A DNA stretch of 64,000 nt from Euclidia mi. Its lineage: Eukaryota > Arthropoda > Insecta > Lepidoptera > Erebidae. The stretch is taken from assembly GCA_944739405.2 (NCBI GenBank), contig OX123187.2:43752394-43816393 (forward strand). Reading direction: 5' to 3'. Within the stretch, counting starts at the first letter, position 1, and each line of letters starts with the position of its first letter. Under the pieces are notes generated by a model. The model saw only the letters and a program-made list of their open reading frames with translations. It was not told the DNA's origin and did no database searches. Shown in pieces: positions 48,115 to 60,810 of this stretch. Made by a program: the position numbers and the translations under genes.

Positions 48115-49010
48115 TGCACGAATGTACATATGCGCGACGGCCGCCATTTGTGGTCAACTTTCGTGAAAAGTTTAGAGTAAATTGTATTAACATGTATTAT
48201 CACAAAACAATAATATCTATTTTGCTTGCAAGAATCAGATAGTACAGCGAAAGTTGTCATTAATCACACATGATAGATTTTTTGTTAAAATGATAGAGCC
48301 AATCGGTTGGCCAACTACACAATTATCTGTACTTCATAGTATCTATATGGAACATCAAAGTTGTTCTCAAATAGTTCGTAAACTACTGCCCGTAATCTTA
48401 TACTTAATATACACCACTATTTTTTAATTAGTACAAAAAATTTAACAGGGCACTAAGTATCTTTAACTGATCATATTTATGTAGTTGAAAAATAAAAACA
48501 CTAAGTCCCAAAACTGTCTCAAAACTATCCACGTAATACGTGATAATTGGTAAATGCAATACTAATATTATGACCGACCCGTGTACTATCATAGTAAAAT
48601 TAACCATTGATAAATTCGCCCCCCGCCGCCCCTCTGCGCCTGCGCCACGCCCCGAAGATGCGACAAACAGTACTAAATTGTTAGCTAAAGTGAGCGTATC
48701 TAATTTCGTTGCAAAAGTTAATTGTTTGTCTACGTTTGCCCGACGCGATGGCCTATCATATCAGTTCATATCACGGGAGTATGTGGCTATGCTTCGTGCG
48801 TACTTTTTGAGTGGAAAAATCGCGAATGCAGCTGGGTACCCATGGACATCGTATTGTGAGTGTACAAAAGTGACCGGGTCAGTGTCAAATAATTAAAACA
48901 GTGCATATTGGATGCTTTTGACAACGGTGGTAGACATTTCGAAGGACAATGGAAATACTTGCAAGTTTAGTAAATAATACGTACTTAAGTAAATAATAAT
49001 TTGATGCGGG
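48115..49010. other. Intronic DNA with one unassigned frame
   Basis: The forward frame 48540-48896 contains a short GC-rich Pro/Arg stretch (FAPRRPSAPAPRPEDA) but no family motif or splice support. Not called as a gene. Confidence 0.4.
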
Positions 49011-49011
49011 C

Positions 49012-49096
49012 GGCTCAAAATCGGTCTGTGTTCTCCACACACCTTGAGGAAGGCCTATGTCCAACAGTGGACGTCTCTAGGCTGACATGATGATGA
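49012..49096 (+). mobile_element. RTE-type LINE 3' tail, short
   Basis: 'aaggcctatgtccaacagtg' then 'gacgtctctaggctgacatgatgatgat', the conserved 3' end of RTE elements with GAT repeats. Confidence 0.75.
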
Positions 49097-49590
49097 TAAA
49101 ATAATTTGTAAATAGCAGATGATTCTAACTTCATAAATACGCCAAAATTACTCTTTTCTTTTAGTCCAGAACACCATCTTTTATTTCGATATTTGTTTGC
49201 TTTCTAATTACATACCTCCGTATTTAATTACTTGTTAAACGAAACGTTTTACCGGTCCTTAGCCCGAATGAAGTATGAAGGAGAGGGTAGAATTAACAAA
49301 ATTAAAAAATAACTACCCACATTTATTATTTTCCTTCATTTTATTTTCTATGGCTACCTACTTCATAAGTGTGACAGAGAGAATGCGAATGAGCAGGATG
49401 GAATATTATCAATGAATTAGTGAATGGATTGTAAAATATGACTATGATTTAAGTGAGATTTTCTACAATAAACAAATGATAATAACTTTGCTCTTTATTG
49501 ATATTATGAAATTCTTACGTCACATATATGATAATAATATCTTCGCTAATCTGTCCTTAAAGTTTTTGAACTAATTAAAAAATAGTGGTG
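49097..49590. other. Intronic AT-rich DNA, no gene seen
   Basis: Nothing recognisable. Confidence 0.5.
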
Positions 49591-49786
49591 TATAAAGCTG
49601 AAGAGTTTGTTTGTTTGTTAGTTTGGTTGAACGCGCTAATCTCAGGAACTACTAGTCAGATTTGAAAATTCTTTCAGAGTTAGATAGCTCATTTATCGAG
49701 GAACGCTATAGGCTATATAACATCGCGCTATGAGCGACGGGAGCCTAGCCTTAAATAACGCGGATGTAACCGAGGGCATCCTCTAG
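49591..49786 (+). mobile_element. Helitron-type repeat, second family, copy 2
   Basis: Parallel to 46321-46527; ends 'gagggcatcctCTAG' before T. Confidence 0.65.
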
Positions 49787-50167
49787 TATGAATTAATATA
49801 TGCGTGTAGCAAGTTTCAATACAGTAGGTAGGTACAGTCATATATACGCAAGAATTTCAATATTATTATGATTAAGCCGAGAACCGGATTAAAGAACTAC
49901 AAAGTTGAACAGGTAGCATCTACGAACTTCTACAATAATGTAGAAATTTTACCGGAGCGTAACTGTATTATATTATATTAATACTAGCTGACCCGGTGAA
50001 CTTTGTATCGCCTTTTCAAGGTATTTTTTTTCCCCCTTTTTTTCCAAACGGTTCTGAAAAAGTTACCTAAGACGTGTGATAGAAAAAGTAATTAATCTCT
50101 TGCCATTTTAGAGTCTATAAAGAACAAACAAACAAACATTGAACATTTTCTTTCGAACATTTTTTGT

Positions 50168-50407
50168 CCGTGTGGTGACGGATTAAGAATACGAATTGTC
50201 ACCACCCCATGTCATCCCATGGGTGTCGTAAGAGCCGACAGAGGGAGCATAGTATGCAGAGAACAACACTGTAAGAGAAGGAAAACTTGATACAAACCCT
50301 ATACCAACCCGCTTGGCCAGCGTGGTATAGTAGGCCAATTCCTCCTTTCAAAGGAGAGGCCTAGTCCAGCAGTGGACTATTAAAGGCTGTTGATGATGAT
50401 GATGATG
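50168..50407 (+). mobile_element. 240-bp (GAT)n-tailed retroposon nested in Helitron
   Basis: Full-length copy with ctgttgatgatgatgatgatg tail. It faces the inverted copy at 50973-51202. Confidence 0.88.
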
Positions 50408-50472
50408 TAATAAAGTCGATTGAGTGCAAAATGCCGTTCCACGATCTCTGACATGACATGTGCTGATCATTT

Positions 50473-50715
50473 GTGAGACGGAAGACTGCCAACCTAAAGT
50501 GGGATTGGGCTTGTCACGTGATTCAGATGAATCCTAGCCGATGGGCAAAGATCGTCATACAATGGGTGCCACAAGACGGACGGCGGTACAGAAGCAGACC
50601 CCGAAAACGATGGCGTGACGATCTAGACAACGAGAGCAACTGGCCCAACTTGGTAGAAGATAGGGACGCTTGGAAGAGTGTAAGGAGACTTTTGCCGAGT
50701 AGTGGGACAACATAG
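50473..50715 (+). pseudogene. RTE-type LINE ORF2 C-terminal fragment
   Basis: An 80-codon frame: KWDWACHVIQMNPSRWAKIV, then QDGRRYRSRPRKRWRDDLD, NWPNLVEDRDAWKSV and RRLLPSSGTT with stop. This is the conserved C-terminus of RTE/CR1-type reverse transcriptase ORFs (W-x-GH..R...R...RW.DDL...A.DR..W). The reverse transcriptase and endonuclease domains are missing. Confidence 0.85.
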
Positions 50716-50972
50716 GTCAAATAAATTTTTATGTGACATCTCAGACCTACCGAATATATATGTAAAATTTCATAAAATCGGTCAAGGCCTCTCGGAGGAG
50801 TATTGTAACTAACACTGTGACACGAGAATTTTATATATATAGATTAAATAATAGTAACGTCCTGCATCAATTCACATTAGGTTGCCTGCTTTTTAAGCCT
50901 TTCCTATGACTACTCGACAAACACTCTTCTGATGGACTATAATTGTGATGATGCTCATGAGTTTCGTCACAT

Positions 50973-51202
50973 TCATCATCAGCCTTTAACAGTCCACTGC
51001 TGGACTAGGCCTAACCTTTGAAAGGAGGAATTGGCCTACTATACCACGCTGGCCAAACGGGTTGGTATAGGGTTTGCATCAAGTTTTCCTTCTCTTACAG
51101 TGCTGTTCTCTGCATAATATGCTCCCTCTGTCTGCTCTTACGACACCCATGGGATGATATGCGCTGGTGACATTCCGTATTCTTAATCCGTCACCACACG
51201 GA
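50973..51202 (-). mobile_element. 240-bp (GAT)n-tailed retroposon
   Basis: Minus-strand copy from ccgtgtggtgacgg at 51202 to attcatcatcagcc. Confidence 0.88.
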
Positions 51203-54200
51203 AGTCTTATGATGTATTATTTTATCCTGTGTGAAAATCGAATCCACTACCGCCAGCTTTGCATTCAGGGTAACTAATTATTAAACCAACAGGCTATTGA
51301 AAATGTTTAAAAAATTTAGATAAATAACAATCACCAAACAGGTTGCAACCACAACAAATAAATATTTCATATACAAACCAGCCTAGCAAAAACACTGAAT
51401 AAGCAAAAAAAAATATATTCATCAAAACATGACTTGAATCATACAGAAACATAGACTTCATCACCGACGAGCGTATGCTACAAGCGTTACAGATTCAATA
51501 CGCAAGTCATCAACATACGAGTCGTTTACACAAACATCCCACTTCTCTATGCTAAGCAGACGGCTTATACACCTACACATACACATCACACATATGTACA
51601 CGATAAATGTAAGCGTGTATGTTTACATTACCTGATTGTTTGGTCTTGCCTTCAATTGACTGACTTAGTTCTCCGTACGTGTACTGTGTAGTATGACTTA
51701 GGTGTAATTGAATGTTGCATTACTCCGTAAAGGTTATGTATATCCAATTAACGACGATATATTGATGGGATGAAAGCTTAGCCGCAGGATTGTGGTCACG
51801 ATAATATCAGTTTCGTTGTCTTGGAGAGCTAAGGGGTGCTCACCTGTATATATGTGTAGATAATTTGAGTATAAATTGCGTCGTCAATTAAGGTTGGTCT
51901 TTATACAGAAGTGCGATTTTACTTACTGTTTTGATTCGTAATAAATAATCTATTATATAACAACTTAGATAAAGCTAGTTATTCTGTGGTGCTTCACAAA
52001 GTTCGGACTGTTGACTAAACCCTTCGCAAAATAAACGAAATAACTCACAATTACGTAATCTAGTTTTACATTATTTTAGTTGACACGTTGAGGCAAGTCC
52101 AAATTGCGATGTATTACAAATACAATCAAATAATTACTAAATGTGAATCGACAGGTCAAATAGAACGCCTTCTCACGCATTGCGTATTAATAAAGAGTAG
52201 AAGAGAAGGTCTCTTCCACTCTTTACTTCGACCGTAAGTTGTAGGTTGCGTTAAATAAATCTCTAATATGGCCAAAATATACAGTGCTGGTACTAATAGA
52301 ATATCTACTCAGAACAAATGTTACTCCCACATTTTTGAGACTTTTGCTTTGCACTGAGCACAATGCCAGATGTTGTTTTACAATTGTCAATTTCCTAAAA
52401 TAAACAACCTTGAATACTACCGGCAATCAAATCCCGTACCTGTCGATGCGTATCTCTAAAAAACCAATTCAATAGACTGATCAAAACAGCATTCAAGTTA
52501 ACCCTCATAAGTTTCTCAAAACCATTTAGAAGAAAAAGTATAATTTATCGGTTGAATTCATTTAAATCTTTCCAAAGCATCGGTTATGCCAAAAATTTCA
52601 TGCGAAATAACGGCACCATTATATAACCAGAGGAACCGACATACGACCGAACGCGACCAAAGTTATGTTTTGTCCGTATATTTAAGGATTCATATAAAAC
52701 CCACCCTGTTTGATTTAAAATCTTTTATCTGGAAATCGGATGGCTTTTTATGTCCAGATTGGCGTAGGATTTACAATAGCCACGGGAATGGAGTCGCAGC
52801 GGGAGACAAAATCCTTTTGCAACGTAAATCAAATGCTCTCATATTATTATTTAGCGTTCCGGATACCTTATTTTACATACAATTTGCTTCTAAGCTTTTG
52901 AAATCATGAATGTGTGAGTATTATTATTTTGTGTGTGTTTGTCTAAACTGGTTTAAATAAGCTATATATGTGCATGCTAATGCACGTTAGATTGATTAAA
53001 TATCAAACTACGTGTGTATGCCGAGAACCAGGGGAGAACCAACAAGTATATTCAGACAGATTTTCCAAGTCAAAATGAATAATCTGAAGACGAGTATCGA
53101 GAATGTACGCTTCAAAACTACAATTGTAACAAACACATGGTTGTAATAAACAGAGTTTTTAAAGTTGTGATACTAATTTAACGGACGAAAGTTAATAATA
53201 GCCATCACAAACAAAGAGCCCACGTTTAAACACCTAACCTCTTATAATCTCTTAAACCTCTTTAGAATGAGATTGATTTCTTAATAAAAGTTAATAAAAG
53301 CTATTAAACGATATTAACGTCTGACAAATTCAATTAATTAGGATCTCGTTAAGAAGAATGGAATAATAAATCTTCCTTCTCAATGTAATTAAAATTATGA
53401 TGTAAATTATTCGGTGTAATTTAAACAATGAGCTTTAATGTTATTTATTCTTGCACTTTGATACGTCACTCCGTTCGTTATAGAAGCTGGTCGTAGTAGG
53501 TACTCATAAATACTTGAGAGTATTAGGAGTATTAGGGCCAGTTACCATTTAAATTACTTACTTGACAGAAGTCGTCAAAAGAATTGAGCTCCATTTAAAT
53601 TATTCGGGTGATAATTATTATCTAGAGGTGATGGATAGTGGATTCACAGTGTGGTTTGATATCCTTATATCATAACAATACATGCATGTGATGTAAATTA
53701 TTACTAATTAGATTGTATAACGTGTGTTCTACGTAAGTGACGGCAACCAACAGGCTTGACGCAAGTCTCTATATAATAGAAATGAATACAGATTTACATA
53801 ACTATGCTATATGATAATAGTGTATAATCTTTTAAGCAAACTGTCAAACTGTAATGTGCGTAGAAATACGGCTAGTGCCCCTACTGTTTGATGTTTGTAG
53901 TCTGCCAAAATGAGTCGAATCGCAATTGTAGCTGGGCTTTGTTTGTATTATGCCAGCGTAGTGTACTATGGCATAACAGTTTATATACAGAGCTGATGAT
54001 GATAATTTATCATAATCAGCTCTATGTATGAACTGTGTCACTGCTGGACACGGTCACACAGTCATAGGGACGTAGCAGGGTTCACGTCATGTCTTTTCGA
54101 GATTTTTTTTTGTATTTGGTATTACGAACAGGTGTACCATAGCAAAAAATTTAAAAAAAACTCAGAGCATGGAATCACAGCCTCAATCATTGATACTGAC

Positions 54201-54950
54201 TTGATAGGCACTTATATTCGAACTGCAGTTTAACAAAATATTAATAAGTCTAAGTACAGTACTAGTACCAATATTTTTGTACGGTTGCCAGAAAATGTCT
54301 TGACGTCAAAGCTACACAATAGTAGACATGGCGTGTTCAGTCTAGACAACGTTTTTGTTAATCCTTTTACTAATTCAACGACGTACAATTCAAGCAACGA
54401 CGCAATATAAATACAAACCTCAACTGAAAATATACATCTCATGTCAAAAATTCTTACCAAACAAATACTGAAAGGTTTAAATTGAATCGTATATTTCAAA
54501 TCTGAAGCAACATAAACGGGTTTCGTACCTAAAATAATAGACAAAGGAATTTTACTGCAAAGAGTAATTTATTTTCTTTGTAAACTTTAGAGAAATATTA
54601 TCCTGTCCCTGGCCAGACGTCTTCATTATATTGAAACTGAATATTGCTAGCAGTAAAATAAAAAACAACGCAGATTGTCGAGACGATGTAAACACAAGAC
54701 ATAAAGGGTAAGAAAATCATAAACAAGAAATCAAAGTACCAAGAATCCAGATAGAAGTCAGTCGCTTTTCTTTTTTTTTTTTAAGCTAACTTGTATATAA
54801 ATGGTCAACTAAAATAAATAAAGTATTACATTTTAGAAGTCGGGTTATCTGTATTTAGTGTAAGCCATTGAGCTCTTGAAAATACTTCAATGGTAAGCTA
54901 TTGATTGTTTGTTATAGCCTATATTTTCCCGTTTTTTGGAATTATTATTT
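51203..54950. other. Intronic AT-rich DNA, no confirmed gene
   Basis: The forward frame 52586-52909 (107 codons, MPKISCEITAPLYNQ) has ordinary composition but no family motif, intron support or regulatory context, so it is left uncalled. A stem of about 18 bp with two mismatches lies at 53986-54028 (agagctgatgatgat / ataatcagctct). Confidence 0.45.
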
Positions 54951-54954
54951 TTTA

Positions 54955-55110
54955 TAGACTCACGCCTATATCCACGAAGGGGTAGGCAGAGGTGTATGTA
55001 ATATTTCGCCATTAATTATTATAGTACACCCACATTTCGCCACTAATTTTGAGGTAATAGGGGGCGAGCCTATTGCCGTTACCGGGCACATCACCAGACT
55101 CCGTGTTTTG
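54955..55110 (-). mobile_element. 3' part of tRNA-derived SINE, with a second scrap at 55690-55790
   Basis: Minus strand 'ggtgatgtgcccggtaac', 'cgaaatgtgggtgtac' and the 'aggcgtgagtc' end; same family as 18739. The scrap near 55730 has 'ctctgcctaccccgacgg' and a tatgtatgtatg tail. Confidence 0.75.
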
Positions 55111-55972
55111 GAATCATATTTTTCTCGTTATGTTCCTAGCACTAACGCAACAGAATTTTCTGGTATACCATAGAAACCAGAACATTTTATGCATCAAAAC
55201 AAAGAACATTGTTGTTAAATAAAACCGAGTTTTACTTCAGGCTACAGCAAATTGATTCGCATACATACAACATGCTACCGCTGTGGGGTTAAAACAAAGT
55301 AGCAATGCTGATACAGTACGAGAAAATAACATTGTACCAAATAAATTTATTGCAGTAAACTTTAAATTTATTGTTATGGCGTGCATTTCGTACAAGTGGC
55401 TAATATAAAATCACTGTATTGTTTCTCGCTGGTATTATGTTAGTTTCGTTGAAGGTACTTAGCTATTTTGTAGATTTTATACCAGTAAGAATTTATGTCT
55501 TGACGCGAGTTTATCATTAGTACTATCAAAAACCAGAGGTGCCCCAAAGAATTTATAAAATTGACTGAGGACGATTGGTACTCTGAGGTAGAGGTCTAGA
55601 AAGAAATGCCAAAGGCGTGAGGTCTGCCTGATGCCCGCCGACTACGCTTTGTGTATAGTATCATGTTGACATGTTGGGGGTTTGAGTACGCAATATTAAA
55701 CATCATACATACATACATATACTCACACCTTTTTCCCGTCGGGGTAGGCAGAGACAACGGAACGCCACTTGCTTTTATCCTTACAAACCTCACGCGCTAA
55801 TATTAAACAAATAAGAATGTATAATGGGCCAAAAAGAGATTACGCAGAACAACATAAATGTCATAAATAAAATACATGTAGTCAAAGACGGAAATATTAT
55901 AGTATTGTGGCTTTACATTTTGTGACAATTTATATTAAAGTTACCAGCGCCTATACTAAATAAGTACATATA

Positions 55973-56610
55973 ACGGGTGGCGCAAAAGTAATGTCCCTAT
56001 TTGTTTCAGCTACAACTTCGTTTCTCAATTTGTTTTTTAAATATATGTATAGATTTGTGCCATGAAATTTGGTTGCATTATGATTTAAATATGATATCTA
56101 TTAAATGGTGACCTCCAGAGTTGAAGCACATTTGAGCCCTATTTATGACATTTTCCATAACTAGCCGTAACACTTCCTGCGATATGTTTCTTATTTCTTG
56201 GTGTATGTTTTCTGTGATTTGTTCACATTCACTCGAGATTTCAAATAACCCCAAAGAAAGAAGTCTGGGCAGGTGAGATCGCGTGATCTAGCAGGCCAAA
56301 ACATCTTCAATTCTTTGGCCAAAATACGCTGCAGAGTCCGCCTGGAGATCCCCAATTGCGTGGCACGACGCCTCGTTGATGTTTCTGGACACTCTTCCAC
56401 ATTTTCGCGCACAACTTCAATATTTTCATTTAATATTTTTACATTGACACGATTATTCCACGTTCTTGGGGAGTAAGGCGGTCCATGATTATTTTTAGTG
56501 AATTTTACATTTGTTTACTACAAAATTTTCAATATCAGAATGACGGAGATGGAGATGTCATAAAAAAATATAAGGAATTTCTATAGGGTCATTACTTTTG
56601 CGCCACCCTG
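55973..56610 (-). mobile_element. Internally deleted mariner-like element, 638 bp
   Basis: TIRs 'gggtggcgcaaaagtaatg' at both ends, flanked by TA at 55971-55972 and 56611-56612. The minus-strand frame (56412-56191) joins a helix-turn-helix region (RRATQLGISRRTLQRILAKE) directly to the region of the third catalytic Asp (WPARSRDLTCPDFFLWGYLK). The middle, with the first two catalytic residues, is deleted. It cannot encode active transposase but keeps ends that could be moved in trans. Confidence 0.88.
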
Positions 56611-58117
56611 TATATGTTTATCAAACAACTAAATCTGTAAACACGACGACGGTAAAGCTATACAATGACCCATGTTTTTAGAAACACGCTACATTCACAG
56701 TAGGTTTAATTTCACAGCGGCATAATTAACACATTTAGTGTAACAGTAATACGATATAATTTAAATTAACTATAACATATTGACTGCGCTTTACAGTAGG
56801 ATTACAGGCAGGTTAATTTTACAAATCAACCACGCTGTACTAGTATAATCGCAGGCGTATTTGTTGATAGTAATTGATCGATGTCGATAACGATTTAAGT
56901 GAGTACATTGAACAATTATTTTATTTTAGCACATGTATACTAGGCTACAGTTTTAAGTCATAAATAACTTGCAACTAAATTTTAATTTCAGCTTGCGTAA
57001 TATATACTTAACTAGTAGTCACGTGCGGCTTTACCTACCCTAACCTTTATCCTTTATTTTACCTCATTTGGAAAAGGATATAAAATCCTGTTTTTTTAAT
57101 TTGAAATTTATTTTTTCTAGCTTCAGTAGTGTTGGCTCTGCGATGATAATTATGTCAGTCAGGCCTTTTTACTTATGCTGATATTTATTAATAATGATCT
57201 TAAATAACATCGACGTGCTTATACTAGTCGTACCTGTATCATGGCAACACTATAAATGAAGAAGGCGATATAAATACTGCGAGGTGATAAAAAAAGCCTT
57301 TCATATTTTGAAGATAGAACGGAACCAACCCCAATATAATTCAAAGGGCTTACTAGTTCAATACATGTGATTTGTATACCGGCAAACATCAAATAACATT
57401 AAGCCTATATTGCGCGAACAAGGTGTCGAAGCGTGTCAGCTGTCAACAGTATTTTACTTTGTTTCCAACGCTTTGTTTGTAGTTATATTCGAGACAAGGG
57501 AACAATAAGGCGCCATGCATTAGACGAGACGATATCGACACGACAGCGACGCGACACTGACATTATCGACAAACCATCGACGTGAAATTGACAGTCGTTA
57601 GCGATATCGAGTAATGTAAGAGTGCTGCATTCAAATTAATGGGTATTTGCGACCAATGTCCGCGGCATGTTGTCTCGTTATCATGTCGCATAATGTGAAA
57701 TGGACGGTAAGGTACTGGTAAAGGACGGTAATAAGGGACCTCTTGTCGATACCATTGAACCTTGTTATGTATACAGGTATTGAACTTATTCTCGGTCAGT
57801 GTCAATATACTTTAGTGATTGTAGAATATAAACCACGCATAAAATAATTTCGTTGATAATGTCAGCTTAAGTAAAGCTAGCGGTAGAAATGTATTAGCTT
57901 GTGCGCTAGCAGTCGAAACCAAGAGAGCGGATAGTATTTGATTTAGTAGATTTACTTTACATTTTTAAAAGCAATTATTTGAAAAGTCTTAATTTCACTT
58001 CTCGGCTCGCCACGTTGCTTGAAGTTGAGTGATCCGAATAATGTGGACGGGGACTGCGGCTTTCTTCATGCAACGTCACTTTGCATAGAGTATTCAAGGA
58101 CTCCAAGAGCATAAGCG
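56611..58117. other. Intronic AT-rich DNA up to the minisatellite
   Basis: No gene or transposon recognised. 57520-57560 is rich in short 'cgacacgacagcgacgcgac' repeats. Confidence 0.5.
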
Positions 58118-60810
58118 TTAGTACGTGATGGTACAGTACCTGTCAGTGCCGTTGCAGTGCGGCGGAGCGAGGTGGTTGTGCGAGTTGTGCGGCGCGGGCG
58201 TGGCGGAGTGTTAGTACGTGATGGTACAGTACCTGTCAGTGCCGTTGCAGTGCGGCGGAGCGAGGTGGTTGTGCGAGTTGTGCGGCGCGGGCGTGGCGGA
58301 GTGTTAGTACGTGATGGTACAGTACCTGTCAGTGCCGTTGCAGTGCGGCGGCGCGAGGTGGTTGTGCGAGTTGTGCGGCGCGGGCGTGGCGGAGTGTTAG
58401 TACGTGATGGTACAGTACCTGTCAGTGCCGTTGCAGTGCGGCGGAGCGAGGTGGTTGTGCGAGTTGTGCGGCGCGGGCGTGGCGGAGTGTTAGTACGTGA
58501 TGGTACAGTACCTGTCAGTGCCGTTGCAGTGCGGCGGCGCGAGGTGGTTGTGCGAGTTGTGCGGCGCGGGCGTGGCGGAGTGTTAGTACGTGATGGTACA
58601 GTACCTGTCAGTGCCGTTGCAGTGCGGTGGCGCGAGGTGGTTGTGCGAGTGATGCGGCGCGGGCGTGGCGGAGTGTTAGTACGTGATGGTACAGTACCTG
58701 TCAGTGCCGTTGCAGTGCGGCGGCGCGAGGTGGTTGTGCGAGTGGTGCGGCGCGGGCGTGGCGGAGTGTTAGTACGTGATGGTACAGTACCTGTCAGTGC
58801 CGTTGCAGTGCGGCAGCGCGAGGTGGTTGTGCGAGTTGTGCGGCGCGGGCGTGGCGGAGTGTTAGTACGTGATGGTACAGTACCTGTCAGTGCCGTTGCA
58901 GTGCGGTGGCGCGAGGTGGTTGTGCGAGTGATGCGGCGCGGGCGTGGCGGAGTGTTAGTACGTGATGGTACAGTACCTGTCAGTGCCGTTGCAGTGCGGC
59001 GGCGCGAGGTGGTTGTGCGAGTGGTGCGGCGCGGGCGTGGCGGAGTGTTAGTACGTGATGGTACAGTACCTGTCAGTGCCGTTGCAGTGCGGCAGCGCGA
59101 GGTGGTTGTGCGAGTGGTGCGGCGCGGGCGTGGCGGAGTGTTAGTACGTGATGGTACAGTACCTGTCAGTGCCGTTGCAGTGCGGCAGCGCGAGGTGGTT
59201 GTGCGAGTTGTGCGGCGCGGGCGTGGCGGAGTGTTAGTACGTGATGGTACAGTACCTGTCAGTGCCGTTGCAGTGCGGCGGCGCGAGGTGGTTGTGCGAG
59301 TTGTGCGGCGCGGGCGTGGCGGAGTGTTAGTAGGTGATGGTACAGTACCTGTCAGTGCCGTTGCAGTGCGGTGGCGCGAGGTGGTTGTGCGAGTGATGCG
59401 GCGCGGGCGTGGCGGAGTGTTAGTACGTGATGGTACAGTACCTGTCAGTGCCGTTGCAGTGCGGCGGCGCGAGGTGGTTGTGCGAGTTGTGCGGCGCGGG
59501 CGTGGCGGAGTGTTAGTACGTGATGGTACAGTACCTGTCAGTGCCGTTGCAGTGCGGCGGCGCGAGGTGGTTGTGCGAGTTGTGCGGCGCGGGCGTGGCG
59601 GAGTGTTAGTACGTGATGGTACAGTACCTGTCAGTGCCGTTGCAGTGCGGTGGCGCGAGGTGGTTGTGCGAGTGATGCGGCGCGGGCGTGGCGGAGTGTT
59701 AGTACGTGATGGTACAGTACCTGTCAGTGCCGTTGCAGTGCGGCGGCGCGAGGTGGTTGTGGGAGTTGTGCGGCGCGGGCGTGGCGGAGTGTTAGTACGT
59801 GATGGTACAGTACCTGTCAGTGCCGTTGCAGTGCGGTGGCGCGAGGTGGTTGTGCGAGTGATGCGGCGCGGGCGTGGCGGAGTGTTAGTACGTGATGGTA
59901 CAGTACCTGTCAGTGCCGTTGCAGTGCGGCGGCGCGAGGTGGTTGTGCGAGTTGTGCGGCGCGGGCGTGGCGGAGTGTTAGTACGTGATGGTACAGTACC
60001 TGTCAGTGCCGTTGCAGTGCGGTGGCGCGAGGTGGTTGTGCGAGTGATGCGGCGCGGGCGTGGCGGAGTGTTAGTACGTGATGGTACAGTACCTGTCAGT
60101 GCCGTTGCAGTGCGGCGGCGCGAGGTGGTTGTGCGAGTTGTGCGGCGCGGTCGTGGCGGAGTGTTAGTACGTGATGGTACAGTACCTGTCAGTGCCGTTG
60201 CAGTGCGGTGGCGCGAGGTGGTTGTGCGAGTTGTGCGGCGCGGGCGTGGCGGAGTGTTAGTACGTGATGGTACAGTACCTGTCAGTGCCGTTGCAGTGCG
60301 GCGGCGCGAGGTGGTTGTGCGAGTTGTGCGGCGCGGTCGTGGCGGAGTGTTAGTACGTGATGGTACAGTACCTGTCAGTGCCGTTGCAGTGCGGTGGCGC
60401 GAGGTGGTTGTGCGAGTTGTGCGGCGCGGGCGTGGCGGAGTGTTAGTACGTGATGGTACAGTACCTGTCAGTGCCGTTGCAGTGCGGCGGCGCGAGGTGG
60501 TTGTGCGAGTGGTGCGGCGCGGGCGTGGCGGAGTGTTAGTACGTGATGGTACAGTACCTGTCAGTGCCGTTGCAGTGCGGCGGCGCGAGGTGGTTGTGCG
60601 AGTTGTGCGGCGCGGGCGTGGCGGAGTGTTAGTACGTGATGGTACAGTACCTGTCAGTGCCGTTGCAGTGCGGCGGCGCGAGGTGGTTGTGCGAGTTGTG
60701 CGGCGCGGGCGTGGCGGAGTGTTAGTACGTGATGGTACAGTACCTGTCAGTGCCGTTGCAGTGCGGTGGCGCGAGGTGGTTGTGCGAGTGATGCGGCGCG
60801 GGCGTGGCGG
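58118..60810. repeat. Minisatellite: 29 copies of a 93-bp unit made from an exon/intron boundary
   Basis: Starts recur every 93 bases from 58118 to 60722. On the minus strand each unit holds about 60-67 bases identical or nearly so to the 3' part of the exon at 60744-60887 (CACAACCACCTCGCGCC, then ACTGCAACGGCACTGACAG). The intron sequence gtactgtaccatcacgtactaac follows. Copies differ mainly at two sites: CCG/CCA/CTG and AAC/CAC in the exon part. Because 93 is divisible by three and the unit is GC-rich, frames over 900 codons stay open on both strands; neither resembles a known protein. Confidence 0.95.

Larger units (their letters stand above)
49984..50843 (-). mobile_element. Helitron with nested retroposon and LINE fragment
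   Basis: Minus-strand 5' end TCTATATATATAAAATTCTC at 50843 after A. Its 3' end 'ccgggtcagCTAG' is at 49984, before T. The interior is split by a 240-bp retroposon (50168-50407) and carries a LINE ORF2 remnant (50473-50715). Confidence 0.72.
44861..60743 (-). other. CngL: 15.9-kb intron (if 60744-60887 is the preceding exon)
   Basis: Phase 2 at both ends. Contains Helitrons, retroposons, a deleted mariner and, immediately after its 5' splice site, the 93-bp minisatellite. An unrecognised small exon inside is possible if it preserves phase. Confidence 0.6.

Noticed and set aside
52586..52909. 107-codon forward frame
   Set aside because: Ordinary composition but no motif, no neighbours and no regulatory context; cannot be separated from chance.
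58118..60810. CRISPR-like array
   Set aside because: Units are contiguous with no unique spacers, in an insect genome next to an exon; it is a minisatellite.
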